Source: a bacterium (GTDB taxonomy: Bacteria > Blakebacterota > Blakebacteria > Blakebacterales > Blakebacteraceae). Taken from it: a DNA stretch of 18,868 bases. Made by a program: the position numbers and the translations under genes. The notes under the pieces were generated by a model, which saw only the letters and a program-made list of their open reading frames with translations, made no database searches and had not been told where the DNA came from. Below are positions 7,451-14,568 of this stretch, piece by piece. Location: assembly GCA_025774205.1 (NCBI GenBank), contig JALGWK010000006.1, positions 1-18,868 on the forward strand. Reading direction: 5' to 3'. The first letter of the stretch is position 1. Every line of letters begins with the position of its first letter.

Positions 7451-8245
7451 TCACTCATCTTCCAGCCAGCCGGAGAGTCTGAAACGGCGGACGAGCGTGT
7501 CCTTCAGGTATGTATTCGCAATATCGGCACCGATCAGCAGCCTCGGTCCGATGAAGGGAACGATACTTCGGGCCCGTTTATTAAGCATTCCCCGGATCAT
7601 AACCCGCGCTACCCGTTCCGGTTCGATCTTGCGCGAGATCCCGGGTACCTGCAGAGAAGTCGTCATCGCGGTGTCGGTTCTCGATGGGAATACCGTCGTC
7701 AGGTGAACACCGGTCCCATGCAGTTCCTGGCGAAGGATGCCGGCCAGTGACGCTTCGGCTGCCTTGCCTGCGGCATAGGCTGATTCCTTCGGCACTCCCG
7801 AAAGCGCGTCTACCGATGAGACCACTCCCAGTCGACCCCATCCTCCCTCGATCATATTGGGAACGACCGCCTGGAAGAGATGAAGGACACCCAGATAGCT
7901 GGTTCGCCACTGATCCAGATGCTGAGCAGGATCGCTCTCCAGCGCCAGGCCCCGGATGTAGGTGCCGGCGGAAGCGATGGCAATATCGATCCCTCCCCAG
8001 GCATCCCTGATGGCTTTGACGGCATTATTGAGGGCGTCCCGGTCGGAGACATCCGCCGGCGCAACCAGGGTTGGACCGGGATTCGCTGAGCACTCCCGCC
8101 GGAGTTCTTCCAGGGGATCACGCCGCCGGGCGACAAGACCGACCGATACACCGGCGGCGGTCAGGTCCCTGACCATGCAGCTGCCGATCCCGCCGCTGGC
8201 GCCGGTCACGATGGCGCGCTTACCGGTAAACTGATGTTTGGACAT
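7451..8245 (-). CDS. Short-chain dehydrogenase/reductase (SDR)
   Basis: This 264-residue classical-type SDR has the cofactor motif TGASGGIG (14-21). 'ARRR' (39-42) after beta-2 favours NADP(H). The active-site residues are S144, Y157 and K161 ('VVSSVDALSG', 'YAAGK'). Two usual features differ: the NNAG motif reads ASAG (91-94), and the fourth catalytic residue (Asn, in 'NxxG' of helix 4) is Ser116 ('SYLG'). The basic, hydrophobic C-terminus ('RARSIVPFIGPRLLIGA') could associate with membrane and suits a lipid-type substrate such as a ketone or ketosphinganine, but this is inference. I chose the ATG at 8245 because GGAG with an extended GA run lies 7 nt upstream and the Rossmann fold begins eight residues later. 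The upstream in-frame start near 8407 has no such support. It forms an operon with the kinase-less sensor and is divergent from the kinase/synthase block. Confidence 0.85.
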   Translation of the reverse strand: MSKHQFTGKRAIVTGASGGIGSCMVRDLTAAGVSVGLVARRRDPLEELRRECSANPGPTLVAPADVSDRDALNNAVKAIRDAWGGIDIAIASAGTYIRGLALESDPAQHLDQWRTSYLGVLHLFQAVVPNMIEGGWGRLGVVSSVDALSGVPKESAYAAGKAAEASLAGILRQELHGTGVHLTTVFPSRTDTAMTTSLQVPGISRKIEPERVARVMIRGMLNKRARSIVPFIGPRLLIGADIANTYLKDTLVRRFRLSGWLEDE

Positions 8246-8418
8246 GCTCTCTCTCCACCGGACGTGTCGGGCCTGATCCGGTCCACTGACCTTGAAACGG
8301 TGATTATCCACTGTATTCATAACCTGCGCCAGTTGGATATATGAACACCTTATCAGATGTACATGGAGATTGACGGACCTTGACCTGCTGTCTCGGAATT
8401 GCGACAATCCATCTTCTC
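8246..8418. promoter_or_regulatory. Divergent intergenic region between SDR and hybrid kinase genes
   Basis: This gap must hold promoters for both directions. On the minus side, GGAG (plus-strand CTCC at 8253-8256) with a GA run is the SDR ribosome binding site. On the plus side, TTGAAA (8292-8297) and TATTCA (8314-8319), 16 bp apart, are a fair but weak sigma-70-like pair. On the minus strand, GATAAT (8303-8308) could be a -10. The heptamer TCCACTG occurs twice in direct orientation (8282-8288 and 8307-8313), 25 bp apart, and could be a regulator site. None of these is decisive. Confidence 0.35.
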
Positions 8419-10707
8419 ATGGGTGAAATACACTACATCAGCTGGCTGTCGTTGATCTCGGGACTGGCGAACGTGGCCCTGGCCGCCTTCGTGATGGGGA
8501 AAGACTCACGTTCCCGCGTGAACCGGTCGCTGGCGTATCTGGCGCTGTGCTTCGCCGGCTGGAGTATCGGGGAGTTCTTCATGCGTACGGCCGGGACTCC
8601 CGATATGGCCATGCAGTGGGTGCGCCTGGAAGCCCTGGGGTATGTTGGAATGGGGAGTGTTTATCTCGTCTTCTCCCTCCTCTACAGTGAACAGACACGG
8701 TTGCTGAAGAAGAACTGGTTCCGTGCCGTCATCATTGTTCCGCCCTTCATCTTCCTCGGACTCATCTGGTTGACCAGAGCGGTCTATCCTGAAATCGAAG
8801 TCCATGTCTGGGGGAATCGCCCGGCGGTAGGTCCCGCTTTCTATCCCCTGGTGATCTATCTGGCTCTGGAGTGGGTGGCGGGCGGCATGGTCTTCTGGCG
8901 GCGGGTCAAAACCCTGGGTACCGAACACGAACGGCGGGCAACGCTCTATCTTCTGGTCGGAACGGTTCTCCCGATAATCGTGGCGACGATAACTGCCGGC
9001 ATCTTCCCGATCATGGGCGTCGATGTTCCTGAAATGGCCGCCAACATCAGCATCATCAATGCCGTTATCCTGGTATACATCATTCAGCGGTATCAGGTTC
9101 TGACGTTCGTGCCCTCACGGTTCGCTGACACCCTGGTGGCCTCCACCGACGACGCCATCATCGCGGCAGATATAGATGGCATCGTGATCTATTTCAGTCC
9201 CGGCGCCGAGCAGATGTTCGGGTACCAGGCGGGGGAGGTCATCGATCTGCCGGTCGCGAATCTGTTCCTGCAAGGGGAAGATGAATGGCACAATCTCAGC
9301 TACCTGCTCCGGCAGGGGGAAGCAGTCCGGAATTACCAGTCGGAGATGCTCACCGGCGATCAGCAGACCCTGACCACCAGCCTGACGCTGAGCTATCTCA
9401 GGGATGAAACGGACAGCCGCATCGGTACAGTCTCGGTGATCCACGATGTCACCGAAATGGTCCAGCTGCAGAACCAGTTGATGAAAACCCAGCGGCTGGA
9501 GAGCCTCGGCTCACTGGCCAGTGGGATCACGCACGATTTCAACAACATCCTCAGCATCATCCTGCCCTGGACCCAGATGCTGCGATTGAAACGCAGCAAC
9601 GATTCACTGGTGGTCGAACACGCGGAGCGGATCGAAAAGGCCGCCACCAGCGCGTCTGAACTGGTGCAGAGGCTCCTGACGTTCGCCCGCGGCAGCACCA
9701 GGCAGCCGGTCGTTCTGAATCCGAACCGGTTGATCGAAGATACGGTGGAATTGCTGGAGCGTACCCTGCCGCAATCGATCAGCATTGTGACCGATCTGAA
9801 ACCGGATCTGCCCGATGTCGAAGCGGACTACCTGCAGTTCGAGCAGGCCCTGATGAATCTGATCCTGAATGGTGTGGATGCCATGCCCGGCGGCGGAAGG
9901 ATAAACATCTCCGTCCGCAGATTCCTGACGGAGATAGAGACACCCCGCAAGGACTTCAACCTCCCGGCCGGGGACTGGGTGATTCTCTCTGTTCGTGATT
10001 TCGGACAGGGGATCACGGTGGAACATCTGGCTCATATCTTCGATCCCTTTTTCACCACCAAGCCCGGTGGCAAGGGAACGGGTCTGGGATTGATGATCGT
10101 GGAGACCTTCGTTCGGAATCACGGCGGGTACGTCGACGTTTACAGCCACCCGGGTGTGCAGACGACCTTCGAGCTTATCCTGCCCGCGACCAATAAACGA
10201 CTGAGTGAAGAGATTTCCTATCCGGGTGATCCGAGAAAAGGTCGTGGTGAACGGATCCTGGTTGTTGATCGGAACCCGGAGATCCGGGAAACCCTGATCG
10301 AGCTCCTTGAAGAACTCAACTACGTCGCTCAAGGCAGCGAGGATTTCGCGTACAGTCTGGCAAAGCTGGTACAGGCGAAAATCGATAAGACCACGCCCAT
10401 GCCCGACCTTCTCGTCGTGGAGATCGAGGAGCTGCCCGGCGGTGGCAGAGAGTCTTTCGAACTCCTCAACCGGGTCACCCCCCGGGCCCGGATTCTCCTC
10501 ACCAGCGCCGGTGTCCTGCCTGACCAGTCGCTGATCGGGCCCCATACCGGTATCCTCGGCGTACTCTATAAACCATTCGATCTGAATGAAGTCATGCGGG
10601 CCGTTCGTGACACCCTCGACGGCAAGGAATTCACACCTGCCCGTGGGGGCATCTCAGCCGCGCTGCCCACACACCAGAAGACAGAATCGGCCAGGTTCGA
10701 TGAATAA
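8419..10707 (+). CDS. 7TM-PAS hybrid sensor histidine kinase with degenerate receiver
   Basis: This 762-residue protein (numbered from the ATG at 8419) has about seven transmembrane helices in residues 7-225, then a PAS domain (about 235-348, 'ASTDDAIIAADIDGIVIYFSP'). The H-box is 'SLASGITHDFNN' with H372. The ATPase domain shows N484 ('LILNGVDAMPGGG'), D527 ('DFGQGI'), 'IFDPFFTTKPGGKGTGLGL' (F- and G2-boxes) and 'TTFELILP'. All residues needed for autophosphorylation are present. The C-terminal domain (about 612-733) has receiver shape with T695 and K718 kept ('LLTSAG', 'YKPF'). However, the phosphoacceptor Asp is Glu668 ('LLVVEIEELP') and the second acidic-pair residue is Arg618 ('VVDRNP'), so it is a pseudo-receiver. 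An alternative TTG start at 8380 has GGAG 11 nt upstream; the ATG has no clear RBS. The 3' end overlaps the alpha-oxoamine synthase gene by 8 bp. Confidence 0.88.
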   Translation: MGEIHYISWLSLISGLANVALAAFVMGKDSRSRVNRSLAYLALCFAGWSIGEFFMRTAGTPDMAMQWVRLEALGYVGMGSVYLVFSLLYSEQTRLLKKNWFRAVIIVPPFIFLGLIWLTRAVYPEIEVHVWGNRPAVGPAFYPLVIYLALEWVAGGMVFWRRVKTLGTEHERRATLYLLVGTVLPIIVATITAGIFPIMGVDVPEMAANISIINAVILVYIIQRYQVLTFVPSRFADTLVASTDDAIIAADIDGIVIYFSPGAEQMFGYQAGEVIDLPVANLFLQGEDEWHNLSYLLRQGEAVRNYQSEMLTGDQQTLTTSLTLSYLRDETDSRIGTVSVIHDVTEMVQLQNQLMKTQRLESLGSLASGITHDFNNILSIILPWTQMLRLKRSNDSLVVEHAERIEKAATSASELVQRLLTFARGSTRQPVVLNPNRLIEDTVELLERTLPQSISIVTDLKPDLPDVEADYLQFEQALMNLILNGVDAMPGGGRINISVRRFLTEIETPRKDFNLPAGDWVILSVRDFGQGITVEHLAHIFDPFFTTKPGGKGTGLGLMIVETFVRNHGGYVDVYSHPGVQTTFELILPATNKRLSEEISYPGDPRKGRGERILVVDRNPEIRETLIELLEELNYVAQGSEDFAYSLAKLVQAKIDKTTPMPDLLVVEIEELPGGGRESFELLNRVTPRARILLTSAGVLPDQSLIGPHTGILGVLYKPFDLNEVMRAVRDTLDGKEFTPARGGISAALPTHQKTESARFDE

Positions 10708-11983
10708 ACCCAATGACAAGCCACTGAAGTTCGATGTCCGATCGGGATTGCGGCGGATCATGAGTCAGGCCCGCCGGGTCGATCTGAAAACCCGGGCCAC
10801 CAGTTTCGAGGAATTCTGGCAGGCTGCCGTCGACGCCAATGAATCGCTTTATTTCCGTGAGATCATCGGGCCTCAGGGACGGGAAGTCACCATTCGGGAC
10901 AGTTTCACGGGTGAAATCCGCACCATGTTGATGTTCGGATCCAATAATTACCTTGGACTGGCAGACAATCCCTATGTGAGGGAAAAAAGTATTGAAGCGC
11001 TCAAACAGTACGGCACCGGCCTCGGCGGTCCCCCCCTGCTGAACGGGTACACCCAATTGATGAGGGAACTCGAGGAGCGGATCGCCGCCCTCAAGGGGGC
11101 CGAGGCGGCCATTATCTATCCGACCGGCTATCAGACGAACCTGTCACTGGTCACGTGTCTGCCCGAAAAAGGGGACCTGGTGCTCTGCGATGAGGCCCAC
11201 CATGCCTCACTCTTCGATGGCCTGAAGATGGCGGGTGTCCCCCACAAGACCTTCAAGCACAACGGCCTGGAGGACCTGGAGGAGCAACTGATCGAGTTCA
11301 GGTCCGACGCCCGGGATGCTTTCGTCTTCGTAGAGAGCGTACATTCGATGAACTCGGATCTGGCGCCCATACCCGAGGTCGCCGCCCTCTGCAGGAAGTA
11401 CACCTCCTACCTGATCGTTGATGATGCCCACGGGACAGGCATCCTGGGGGAACGGGGCCGGGGAGTGGGTGAACATTTCGATATGGAGGGTGAAATCGAT
11501 ATCGTGATGGGTACGTTCTCCAAGGCCTTCGCCTCTGTGGGCGGGTTCGCCGCCGGTCCCTCTCATCTCATCGCCTATCTGAAGTTCTACTCCCGACCCT
11601 ATATGTTCTCGGCCGCCCTGCCGCCTTCCGTCCTGGCCGGGGTCCACGCCTGCCTCGATCTCCTGGAGAAGGAGCCGGAGCGGGTCCAGAACCTGCGTGA
11701 TAACGTCGGCTATGTGGTCAAAGGGCTCGAGGAGCAGGGAATAGCGACCTCCTCCCAGGGAGGGTGCGTACCCCTGCTGGTTCCCCCGGAGATCAACATC
11801 CGCAGAGCGGCCTTTGCCTTCCATGAACTGGGATTGTTCATGAACCCCATCGAGTGGCCCGCGGTTCCCAGGGAGAAACAGCGGTTTCGCATCTCCCTGA
11901 TGGCGACCCATACGCGGGAAGACCTCGATACCCTGCTCGAGGCGATCGGCAGGGTCTGGGCCCTCGATGCTGTGCGTGAATAG
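10700..11983 (+). CDS. PLP-dependent alpha-oxoamine synthase, serine palmitoyltransferase-like
   Basis: This 427-residue fold-type I PLP enzyme belongs to the alpha-oxoamine synthase family, which includes BioF, KBL, serine palmitoyltransferase, HemA/ALAS and CqsA/LqsA. These enzymes condense an acyl-CoA or acyl-ACP with an amino acid, with loss of CO2. Seen here: 'FGSNNYLGLADNP' (79-91), 'HHASLFDG' with H168 at the PLP-stacking position, 'DDAHGTG' (D241, H244), 'GTFSKAFASVGGF' with Schiff-base K275, and C-terminal 'RFRISLMATHT'. The lysine-region sequence looks more like bacterial serine palmitoyltransferases than KBL ('GTLGKALGG') or BioF ('GTFGKGFG'). The usual GSR motif near 110 reads GPP, and the His that normally follows (H of 'xxH..LE') is Met121. 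The ATG at 10700 overlaps the kinase stop by 8 bp. AGG (10693-10695) is the only RBS element. No bioA, bioD or tdh is nearby, which argues against biotin or threonine roles. Confidence 0.85.
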   Translation: MNKPNDKPLKFDVRSGLRRIMSQARRVDLKTRATSFEEFWQAAVDANESLYFREIIGPQGREVTIRDSFTGEIRTMLMFGSNNYLGLADNPYVREKSIEALKQYGTGLGGPPLLNGYTQLMRELEERIAALKGAEAAIIYPTGYQTNLSLVTCLPEKGDLVLCDEAHHASLFDGLKMAGVPHKTFKHNGLEDLEEQLIEFRSDARDAFVFVESVHSMNSDLAPIPEVAALCRKYTSYLIVDDAHGTGILGERGRGVGEHFDMEGEIDIVMGTFSKAFASVGGFAAGPSHLIAYLKFYSRPYMFSAALPPSVLAGVHACLDLLEKEPERVQNLRDNVGYVVKGLEEQGIATSSQGGCVPLLVPPEINIRRAAFAFHELGLFMNPIEWPAVPREKQRFRISLMATHTREDLDTLLEAIGRVWALDAVRE

Positions 11984-11997
11984 TCTGCAGTATTGAT

Positions 11998-12999
11998 ATG
12001 GAAGCTATCCTCGTTACGGGCGGGACCGGCTTCATAGGCGACGCCCTGGTCAGATCACTCCTCCAGCGGAACTATCAGGTCCGGATCATGTCACGCCAGC
12101 CGGTTTCTCCGGCCGCGTTGCGCCTGGAGTCTATCGGGGCGGAGATCGTGGCGGGTGACCTTCTGGAACCGGCTGTTCTGCCCCGGGTTATGGACGGATG
12201 TGAGGGACTCTTCCACCTGGCGGCCATGTTCGAGATCGGCTCGAGGAAGCGGGCCGAGATGTATTCGGTGAATGTCGAAGGCACCGAATCCCTTTTTAAC
12301 GCCAGCCATATGGCAGGGATAGAACGAATCGTCCACGTCAGTACGGTCCTGGCGCTGGGGCCGACCACCTCCGGACAGCAGCCGACCATCCTGGAACCGG
12401 CCGACCTGAGGGAGAGTCACCCGCGGGAGACGTTCACCGGACCATTCGAGGAAACCAAGCATCTGGCCCATCGGATCGCCCTGCTGCATGCCCGACAGGG
12501 CGCGAACATCATGGTGGCCTGTCCCGGGACGGTGATCGGCAAGGGGGATCAGAGCGAGCTTGGAACGGCGCTCCGCCTGAACATGCGGGGGCGACTCCCG
12601 TTCCTGGCGGGGGCGACCTCCTGCTTCAGCTTCGTCGGTCTTCAGGATACGGTGGAAGGACTGATACTTGCCTATGAGAAGGGTCGTCCGGGCGCTATCT
12701 ATCCGCTGGTATCGGAAGTTCTCAGTCTTGGGGATCTCAGTCGTCTGGCGGCCGGGATCGCCGGTGTAACTCCTCCACGGTGGGATCTGCCCCGGACATT
12801 GACCAGAATGGGACTTCCCCTGGTCAATCTGCTGGCCAGACTGAACGGAGGCCGGCGGATATACAGTCGGGAAGCCCTGGCGATCCTCGACTGTGACTGG
12901 GGCTATGACGCCTCTATTACGAAAGCAGAACTCCACTGGGAGTGCAGTTCCATCGCCGATGTACTGGAGAAGCTGGCCCCGATTATCACCGAACACTGA
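11998..12999 (+). CDS. Extended-SDR NAD-dependent epimerase/reductase-like protein, catalytic Tyr replaced
   Basis: This 333-residue extended SDR has the dinucleotide motif VTGGTGFIG (6-14), 'GDLLEPAVL' (53-61), 'GLFHLAA' (70-76), 'VNVEGTESLFNAS' (91-103), 'VHVSTVLALG' (112-121, S115) and 'CPGTVIGKGD' (175-184). Overall it resembles HpnA-like and 3-beta-HSD-like NAD-dependent epimerase/dehydratases, the group that includes the bacterial ceramide reductase CerR. At the YxxxK catalytic site the sequence reads 'GPFEETK', so the Tyr is Phe150 while Lys154 is kept. Normal chemistry would therefore be impaired or altered, and a binding or regulatory role is possible. The gene follows the alpha-oxoamine synthase by 14 bp, with no strong RBS, and is likely in the same operon. 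The product could act on the 3-keto product of the synthase; this is inference from order alone. Confidence 0.82.
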   Translation: MEAILVTGGTGFIGDALVRSLLQRNYQVRIMSRQPVSPAALRLESIGAEIVAGDLLEPAVLPRVMDGCEGLFHLAAMFEIGSRKRAEMYSVNVEGTESLFNASHMAGIERIVHVSTVLALGPTTSGQQPTILEPADLRESHPRETFTGPFEETKHLAHRIALLHARQGANIMVACPGTVIGKGDQSELGTALRLNMRGRLPFLAGATSCFSFVGLQDTVEGLILAYEKGRPGAIYPLVSEVLSLGDLSRLAAGIAGVTPPRWDLPRTLTRMGLPLVNLLARLNGGRRIYSREALAILDCDWGYDASITKAELHWECSSIADVLEKLAPIITEH

Positions 13000-13098
13000 C
13001 TTTCAATCAGCTTCCGAGACCGGGAAGCGGGTTATTCATCCCCCGCGGATGAGCAGTGTGTATTGCTTTGTCGTCGACGGTAGTACACAATACCGGTC
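13000..13098 (+). promoter_or_regulatory. Short intergenic leader before HD-GYP gene
   Basis: This 99-bp gap holds several small hairpins: CTTCC/GGAAG around 13011-13027 and CATCC/GGATG at 13037-13051, each with 5-bp stems. There is no T-tract, no clear promoter and no clear Shine-Dalgarno before the ATG at 13099. It may be a processing or attenuation site inside a longer operon, or a separate weak promoter region. Confidence 0.25.
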
Positions 13099-14556
13099 AT
13101 GGAGATTCGACCCCCATCCATACTCATCGTCGACGACGATCAATACATCGTAGATCTGGTGGTGGAGTTCCTGACCGGCCTCTCGATGGAGTGCGTCGGA
13201 TTCACCGATCCCCGGGAAGCCCTTTCCTGCCTCGAGAAACGGACCTTCGATCTTGTTCTGACAGATCTGAGGATGGGTCAGGTCAGCGGCATGGATATTC
13301 TCCGGGCCGCCAAGGATCCCGATCCTGCCGGTACCATGGTCGTCATGATGACCTCCTATCCCACCGTCGAAGACGCCATTGAGGCCATGCAGAGCGGAGT
13401 GGAGAACTACATACTGAAACCGTTCTCCCTCGATGCCCTCGAGCATATCGTGGGGGTCAGCCTGGAAAAGCAGCAGCTCGCCCGCGAGAACATCAACCTG
13501 AAAGAAAGCCTGGCTCTCTACCGGGCCAGTGAAGCGCTCGAAGCCCTGGAGGCCCCTCTGGAACTGACCGAGTACCTCCGGATGGTCCTGGAGATCGCGA
13601 CCGGTGAACTGGGGGGTGACTCGGCCAATCTGGTTCTCTTCGAAGGAGCATCAGATGACCGCAGGGTGGAAACCAGGATCGACCAGAATCGCTCCGGGGA
13701 GGAGAACGGATTCGGCAACGAGGCGATGCTCGGGCTGGCTGACAGGGTCATGGATGAGAGTGGATCACTGGTGATATCCGATCAGGAAGGTCCCGGCCCC
13801 CTGATGGTCCTGCCGCTCAGATCGGGGAAGGATCTCCTGGGCCTGCTGGCCGTACGGCGGCGTTCGGGCAGTCAGGACTTCACTCCCGCCCAGGCGAGGA
13901 CGCTTTCCATTATCGGTTCCGGGGCCGCTGTCGCGGTCAAGAACGCCCGGCTCTTCAACTCGCTGCAGGAACAGTACCTCGGCGCCATCCGGTCGCTGGT
14001 GGCGGCAGTGGAGGCGAAGGACCCGTATACCCGCGGTCACAGCGAGAAGATCGCCCACTACGCTCACCTCCTGGCCGGGCAGATCGGTGCCGATCAGGAA
14101 ATCGTGGACGGGATGCGGGTGGCCGGATTGCTCCATGATGCCGGCAAGATCGGTGTTCCCGAAAACGTCCTCCTGAAAGATGGGCCCCTGACTGATGAGG
14201 AATACACCATCATCAAGGAGCATGCCGCGATGAGCGAGCGGATCGTGAAACCGCTGCATCTTCCCGAGCATGTTATGAGGGCGATTGCCGAGCACCATGA
14301 GCGGCTTGACGGAAGCGGCTATCCGAAAGGTCTGATGGGCGATGAGATAACTCTTGCCAGCAGGATACTTGCGGTTGTGGATGTTTTTGACGCCCTCACC
14401 AGTGACCGGATATACCGCAGGCGCCTGAGTCGCAAGGAGGCCTTTGAGGCCATCGACCGTGAGGTCCTTGAGTTGAAGCTGGATGGCTCGATCGTCGATG
14501 TCTGGAAAGCCCTGGTCGAAGATGACGTTGTGATCGACGTTGAAGCGTTGGATTAG
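13099..14556 (+). CDS. REC-GAF-HD-GYP response regulator, predicted c-di-GMP phosphodiesterase
   Basis: This 485-residue regulator starts with a complete receiver domain (about 5-120): acidic pair D12/D13 in 'ILIVDDDQ', phosphoacceptor D56 ('LVLTDLRMG'), T85 and K107 ('ILKPF'). A GAF-type sensor domain follows (about 145-285, 'LMVLPLRSGKDLLGLLAVRR'). The HD-GYP domain (about 295-470) has 'TRGHSEKIAHYA' (H314), 'LLHDAGKIGVPE' (H346, D347), 'EHAAMSE', 'AEHHERLDGSGYP' (H399, H400, GYP 407-409) and 'DVFDALTSDR'. All metal- and GYP-motif residues are present, so an active cyclic-di-GMP phosphodiesterase controlled by phosphorylation is expected. It lies 99 bp after the epimerase gene on the same strand, in the cluster with the hybrid kinase. 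That kinase lacks a working receiver of its own, so this protein is an attractive partner (inference). The end converges with pbpC, 12 bp apart, without a visible terminator. Confidence 0.92.
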   Translation: MEIRPPSILIVDDDQYIVDLVVEFLTGLSMECVGFTDPREALSCLEKRTFDLVLTDLRMGQVSGMDILRAAKDPDPAGTMVVMMTSYPTVEDAIEAMQSGVENYILKPFSLDALEHIVGVSLEKQQLARENINLKESLALYRASEALEALEAPLELTEYLRMVLEIATGELGGDSANLVLFEGASDDRRVETRIDQNRSGEENGFGNEAMLGLADRVMDESGSLVISDQEGPGPLMVLPLRSGKDLLGLLAVRRRSGSQDFTPAQARTLSIIGSGAAVAVKNARLFNSLQEQYLGAIRSLVAAVEAKDPYTRGHSEKIAHYAHLLAGQIGADQEIVDGMRVAGLLHDAGKIGVPENVLLKDGPLTDEEYTIIKEHAAMSERIVKPLHLPEHVMRAIAEHHERLDGSGYPKGLMGDEITLASRILAVVDVFDALTSDRIYRRRLSRKEAFEAIDREVLELKLDGSIVDVWKALVEDDVVIDVEALD

Positions 14557-14568
14557 GGGTGTTTCCGG

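Noticed and set aside
6935-7750. 271-codon plus-strand frame opposite the sensor and SDR
   Set aside because: It spans the junction of two convincing minus-strand genes and has a low-complexity Asp/Arg/Gln composition typical of antisense shadows.
8320-8340. Sigma-54-like sequence (minus strand TGGCGCAGGTTATGA) before the SDR gene
   Set aside because: The GG element is present, but the required GC dinucleotide at the -12 position reads GA, and no sigma-54 activator gene is in the window.
8246-8407. Upstream extension of the SDR gene to a start near 8407
   Set aside because: The ATG at 8245 has a strong GGAG site 7 nt upstream and places the Rossmann motif at the usual distance. The extension would also run through the divergent promoter region.
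9604-10545. 313-codon minus-strand frame opposite the kinase
   Set aside because: It is a mirror of the conserved histidine-kinase core. The sense strand carries all catalytic boxes and the antisense product has no recognisable motif.
10700-11983. Naming the alpha-oxoamine synthase bioF, kbl or cqsA
   Set aside because: The lysine-region sequence does not fit BioF or KBL, no biotin or threonine-degradation genes are near, and CqsA-type lysine surroundings as I recall them differ. Only the family level, with a leaning to serine palmitoyltransferase, is supported.
13037-13051. Possible terminator hairpin before the HD-GYP gene
   Set aside because: The stem has only 5 bp and there is no T-tract. 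It is not distinguishable from background in GC-rich DNA.
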